Below, piece by piece: positions 60,502-64,000 of a DNA stretch of 64,000 nt. This stretch comes from Caldilineaceae bacterium. Lineage in GTDB: Bacteria > Chloroflexota > Anaerolineae > Caldilineales > Caldilineaceae. Each line of letters begins with the position of its first letter. Within the stretch, counting starts at the first letter, position 1. The stretch is from NCBI GenBank assembly GCA_019637645.1, contig JAHBVH010000026.1, positions 1 to 64,000 on the forward strand. Direction: 5' to 3'. The position numbers and the translations under genes were made by a program. The notes beneath the pieces are model-generated. The model worked only from the letters and a program-made list of their open reading frames with translations, was not told the origin of the DNA and made no database searches.

Positions 60502-62850
60502 ATGGTGCGTGATCTAAAGGCTGGCGATCGGGGCATTGCCTTTTCGCTGCTCTGGCTACTCTTTGCATGTTATCTCTTTACCTTTACTGCTCAAATCGAG
60601 AGCAGTGATGGCCTTTCCATGTTTGCGACCGTCGAAAGCATGGTGCGGCGGGGCGAGGTCGATAGCAACCAACTGCTGTGGATGGGGTTGCAACAGGGGA
60701 GCTTTGGCCCCGATGGCGACCTCTATAGCCGCAAGGGGCTAGGCACCGTCCTGCTCGCGTGGCCCTTGGTTTGGCTGGCGCGGCTGTGGCCCTCGGTTGG
60801 GCTGGTCCATGCCGCGCTCTTGCTGAATCCGATCTTGATCGCCTGGACGGGTGCCCTCTTGTATCGCGCGGGGCGACGCCTCGCGTGGCAACCGGCCACG
60901 GCGTTGGCGGTGGCCCTTCTCTTTGGGTTGGCGACCCTGGCCTGGCCCTATAGCCAAACCTTCTTCAGCGATCCAGCCTGTGGCTGGGGGCTCTTTGCCG
61001 CGCTCTATGGCTTGCTGGCCTATAGCCAAACGGGGCGCAAACGCTATCTCTTTGGTAGTGGCTTGGCCTGGGGGCTGGCCTATCTCACGCGCACCGTCAA
61101 CCTTGTCACCTTGCCCATCTATGTCTTTGGCTTTCTCGCAGCGCTCTATCAGTACCACCAAGCCATACAGCCACCGCCGCGTTCGGTGGCTGCAGTGCTG
61201 CGGCTGGTCCTACGCTATTGGCGTTCCTCCGTCAGTTTTATGCTCCCGATCCTCTGCTTTGGGCTTCTTTCGCTCTGGTGGAATCACCTACGCTACGGCA
61301 GCATCTGGGACAGTGGCTATGTCGAGACCGAACGTTTTGACGCGCCGTGGCTCTTTGGGCTCTTTGGGCTCTTGGTCGGGCCAGCACGGGGCTTTTTCTG
61401 GTATAGCCCGATCCTGTTGCTTGGCTTCTTGGGCATTCCCTGGTTTCGGCGCCAGGCGCGCTGGCTCTTGTGGCTGATCGGGGCGCTCTGTCTCCTCTAT
61501 CTCTTGCTCTATGGCAAGTGGTATATGTGGCATGGTGGCTACAGCTGGGGACCACGCTTTCTAACCCCGATCCTGCCTTTTCTCGCCCTCTTGGTGGGGC
61601 CGGTATGGGCGCAGGTTTGGGGCGCAACGGGACGTTGGTGGCAGCGGGGCGGTGTGCTCTTGCTCTTGCTGCTATCCGTCATGGTTCAATGGCTTGGGCT
61701 TCTGGTCCATTTCCATCTGGTCCAAGATTGGTTGGCAAATACAGTCGAGCCGCTGTTTGCCCCCGAAACATTTACCCAATGGAGCTATTCACCGCTCTTT
61801 CGGCAATGGGAATATCTCAAGGCCGAGTCGATTCAACTGGCTTGGTGGCAGGTCACCTTGGCGACCGGTTCGCTGGATATTCGGGGGATTGCCTTGCCCC
61901 TGATCGGCATTGTGGTGAGTGTGGCCGCGCTGGTTGGCTATAGCCGAACCAGCGGCGAACCCATGAGCCGTCTCTATGGCTGGTTGCATACCTTTATTCT
62001 CGTGGCGCTGACGATTGCCCTCTTAAACAACTATCACACCGCGTTAACGGGGCTTGATCAACGTTCCGTGGCCGACCGGATTGAACAGTTGGAGCGCCCC
62101 GGCGATGCGATCCTCTATTTGCGGCCTACCCAAACGCAGTATTTTGCCAATGTCTATCATGGCCGGCTGCCCACCTATGGGGTGATGCCCCAAACCGATC
62201 TCGACGAAAGTAACCGTGCGTGGCTTACCTATTTGGAAAGCCATTATCAACGGCTGTGGGTTGTCTCGGATGATACGCCGCCCGAACAATCGGGATGGGA
62301 ACGCCCACTGCGGATCAACGATTTTCTGTTGCAAGAGAACCGCGTTCCCCAAACCGACAATGCGCGACTGGCGATTTATGCCATGGCCCAGGCCCAAACC
62401 TTAACCGAAGCGGGCTTAGGGCTGATCTTTGGCGATCCGGCAGCCAGTGGGGTGATTACCGAACAAGAGGGGTGGATCCGCCTGCAAGGCTATGGCTATC
62501 CACCCGAAGTGCAGGTGGGCGGCGAGATTGCCCTGGTTCTGCGTTGGCAGAGCCTGCGGACCGTCAACCAAGATTATCATGTCTTTGTCCATCTTTTGGA
62601 TAGCCGCGGCGAAAAAATCGCCCAGCGCGATGGGCAACCGGTGCAATGGACGCGTCCCATCTCAAGTTGGCAACCCGGCGAAGAGCTTCTCGATCACTAT
62701 GGCTTTCTCCTGCCCACCGATACGATTCCTGGCGAATACCACATCGCCATCGGTCTGTACGACCCCGTGAGTGGTCAACGCCTGGCTGTCAGTGCCGGGG
62801 CGGGGGACTTTGCCACCGAACTCGGGCCGATTCGGGTCGTTAGCCGCTAA
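60502..62850 (+). CDS. Integral membrane glycosyltransferase (GT39/PMT-like) with C-terminal beta domain
   Basis: 782 aa. Twelve or so helices in residues ~10-500; the first external loop has SSDGLSMFATVESMVRRGEV (acidic residue as in GT-C enzymes), then YSRKGLGTVLLAWPLVWLA and HGGYSWGPRFLTPILPF. A soluble part (~510-640) with DQRSVADRIEQLERPGDAIL leads into a ~120-residue beta domain (YHVFVHLLDSRGEKIAQRDG, PGEYHIAIGLYDPVSGQRL). Same organisation as the preceding gene; the pair is probably one operon making surface glycans. The gene is 65 nt after it. Confidence 0.75.
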   Translation: MVRDLKAGDRGIAFSLLWLLFACYLFTFTAQIESSDGLSMFATVESMVRRGEVDSNQLLWMGLQQGSFGPDGDLYSRKGLGTVLLAWPLVWLARLWPSVGLVHAALLLNPILIAWTGALLYRAGRRLAWQPATALAVALLFGLATLAWPYSQTFFSDPACGWGLFAALYGLLAYSQTGRKRYLFGSGLAWGLAYLTRTVNLVTLPIYVFGFLAALYQYHQAIQPPPRSVAAVLRLVLRYWRSSVSFMLPILCFGLLSLWWNHLRYGSIWDSGYVETERFDAPWLFGLFGLLVGPARGFFWYSPILLLGFLGIPWFRRQARWLLWLIGALCLLYLLLYGKWYMWHGGYSWGPRFLTPILPFLALLVGPVWAQVWGATGRWWQRGGVLLLLLLSVMVQWLGLLVHFHLVQDWLANTVEPLFAPETFTQWSYSPLFRQWEYLKAESIQLAWWQVTLATGSLDIRGIALPLIGIVVSVAALVGYSRTSGEPMSRLYGWLHTFILVALTIALLNNYHTALTGLDQRSVADRIEQLERPGDAILYLRPTQTQYFANVYHGRLPTYGVMPQTDLDESNRAWLTYLESHYQRLWVVSDDTPPEQSGWERPLRINDFLLQENRVPQTDNARLAIYAMAQAQTLTEAGLGLIFGDPAASGVITEQEGWIRLQGYGYPPEVQVGGEIALVLRWQSLRTVNQDYHVFVHLLDSRGEKIAQRDGQPVQWTRPISSWQPGEELLDHYGFLLPTDTIPGEYHIAIGLYDPVSGQRLAVSAGAGDFATELGPIRVVSR

Positions 62851-62920
62851 ACGCTGCGGCGTGGTCTTGGGTCCTGTAACGACCATGTCGCCTTCGACAA
62901 TATACAAATCAGGGGAGTTG

Positions 62921-63694
62921 ATGAGTTTGAATATCGCAAAATTGTGGCGACCTTGGCTCGTTGCCGTCAGTTTCGTGCTGTTAGTAGCGGCTTGTGGAGA
63001 GGAAGCAACACCACCGGCCACTGTTACACCACCGGCCCTCCTTCCCACTACCGTTGCACCGACGGCCACCGCGACAGCCCAAGGAGTGGCCGCCGCTCTG
63101 CCGACGGCGACACCTGCGTCCTTAGCGGCCAGTCCGTTGCTAACGACGACACAAGGGCTGACCGAAACTGTCACCGTCACCGCGGCAACCGTGGCAACTC
63201 CCCCCCTCGATTGCACGGAGGATGCTGATATTGCCCTAGCCAGTTATCCCGATCTCGAAGCATTGATGGGTTGTGCCCTTGGGCCAGCGATCTTCGAGCC
63301 AGTGGCGATCAATGAATTTGGCGAAGGGCCCGACTTTACCCGGTTTATGCTCTGGTTTAGTCAGGAGCTGCAGATCTATGTCCTGCGCCCTGATCAAAGC
63401 TGGCAAGCCCATCCCGATACATGGACGGAAGATCAGCCAACCTTTGCCTGTAATCCCTTTGGTGGCGAAGCTGCTTCACCGCCGCTACCGCGTCGCGGCT
63501 TTGGCAAACTTTGGTGCGAAGAACCCGCCCTCCAAGAGATGATGGGAACCGTGGCCCGCGAAGAGCGGCTGTGCCAACATACAGTGTTGCAACCTTTCCA
63601 GCAAGGTCGCCTGCTCGCCTGCTACGAAGATGCCACGATTCGCTACATCCGCATCATGGACGATGGGACGTGGGCTCAGAGCCTCGTGCAGTGA
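62921..63694 (+). CDS. Putative lipoprotein of unknown function
   Basis: 257 aa; GGGGAG precedes ATG 62921. Lipoprotein signal: a hydrophobic segment ends in lipobox LLVAAC at residue ~24, then a Thr/Pro/Ala-rich linker (~60 residues). A folded part with several Cys follows (LDCTEDADIALASYPDLEAL, WLW-free MLWFSQELQIYVLRPDQSW, PTFACNPF, KLWCEEPA, LCQHTVLQPFQQGRLLACYE). Repeats such as PALGPAIFEPV suggest a small sensor-like fold like those of YbbB-type 'ALYALCA' proteins, but I do not recognise it. It lies after the glycosyltransferases. Confidence 0.6.
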   Translation: MSLNIAKLWRPWLVAVSFVLLVAACGEEATPPATVTPPALLPTTVAPTATATAQGVAAALPTATPASLAASPLLTTTQGLTETVTVTAATVATPPLDCTEDADIALASYPDLEALMGCALGPAIFEPVAINEFGEGPDFTRFMLWFSQELQIYVLRPDQSWQAHPDTWTEDQPTFACNPFGGEAASPPLPRRGFGKLWCEEPALQEMMGTVAREERLCQHTVLQPFQQGRLLACYEDATIRYIRIMDDGTWAQSLVQ

Positions 63695-63729
63695 ATCAAG
63701 TGCGTAACCAGCAAGAGACCGGAGTCGCC

Positions 63730-64000
63730 ATGAACTTTGTTATCTTCCAACCTGATGAACTGCGCGCCGAAAGTGTCGGCTGCTATGGTCATCCTTTGGC
63801 CCCAACGCCGAACATAGATGCCTTGGCTGCCCAAGGGACCCGTTTTGACCAATGCCATGTCCAACACTCGGTCTGTACACCGTCGCGGTGCAGCATGATG
63901 TCGGGGTGGTATCCGCGGGTGCGTGGTCATCGCACCTTGTGGCATCTCTTGCGGCCCCAGGAACCAAACCTGCTCCAATATCTCAAGCAGGCTGGCTATA
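63730..64000 (+). CDS. Sulfatase (formylglycine type), partial (3' end beyond window)
   Basis: Open from ATG 63730 to the window edge (90 codons) with CGGAG upstream. NFVIFQPDELRAESVGCYGH is the alkaline-phosphatase-superfamily start, although the first metal Asp-Asp pair is DE here. ALAAQGTRFDQCHVQHSV leads to CTPSRCSMMSG, the CxPSR signature whose Cys becomes formylglycine. Sulfatases remove sulfate from glycans or other esters. The product has no N-terminal signal peptide, so it would be cytoplasmic. The rest of the catalytic domain lies outside the window. Confidence 0.9.
   Translation, partial: MNFVIFQPDELRAESVGCYGHPLAPTPNIDALAAQGTRFDQCHVQHSVCTPSRCSMMSGWYPRVRGHRTLWHLLRPQEPNLLQYLKQAGY

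Overview
The window is a 64 kb piece of a bacterial chromosome with moderately high GC and about 57 protein genes on both strands. I found no rRNA, tRNA, CRISPR array, intact transposase or prophage module. The gene set points to Chloroflexota (Caldilinea-, Ardenticatenia- or Herpetosiphon-like lineages). Clues are a secreted repeat protein ending in a YLPFL tail, STAND ATPases, an F420/FMN-type oxidase, a RecG with a long acidic N-terminal extension, large membrane glycosyltransferases with an extra beta domain, and zinc-ribbon signalling proteins. The phylum is an inference from gene content.

Layout. 1-4.1 kb: zinc-ribbon protein (cut by the left edge), zinc-ribbon PP2C phosphatase, and a probable anti-sigma/ECF-sigma pair. 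5-8 kb: secreted DUF5666-repeat protein and ankyrin lipoprotein. 8-14.3 kb: an accessory-looking block with a DJ-1-like protein lacking the catalytic Cys, a STAND NTPase, a P-type-ATPase-like protein without the phosphorylation motif, a decayed STAND fragment, and an NBR1-Ig/muramidase protein with a C-terminal membrane segment. 15.3-17.5 kb: NarL/NarX-type two-component pair. 18-19.5 kb: lysS.

19.7-27.4 kb is a plus-strand metabolic run: galactonate dehydratase (dgoD), cobalt importer cbiMQO, an NAD-dependent uronate-dehydrogenase-like enzyme, and a B12-dependent diol/glycerol dehydratase with fused large and medium subunits plus a separate small subunit. The cobalt importer next to a B12 enzyme makes functional sense. 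A hybrid histidine kinase follows.

29.6-45.5 kb is mostly housekeeping: recG, degV, rpmB, rlmN, a PUA/DUF559-like protein, MFS, SDR, a TIGR04076 protein, YprB-like exonuclease, recJ, a HAD phosphatase and an ABC exporter. 45.7-58 kb returns to transport and sugar metabolism: an SLC13/ArsB-type permease, a second enolase-superfamily dehydratase, a fucose/arabinose-isomerase-like enzyme, a Gfo/Idh/MocA oxidoreductase, a PPOX protein, pterin carbinolamine dehydratase, MFS, an amidohydrolase with an unknown partner, and two sugar ABC permeases. 58-64 kb: two large membrane glycosyltransferases, a lipoprotein and the start of a sulfatase cut by the right edge.

Intergenic space is rich in repeats. 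A dispersed family of 70-80 bp elements (TTACGCA...TGCGTAA ends around a hairpin built on ACCTGACAGGT) occurs with many degenerate relatives. There is also a separate 131 bp element with 24 bp terminal inverted repeats, and several short tandem arrays with units of 7, 13, 14 and 15 bp.
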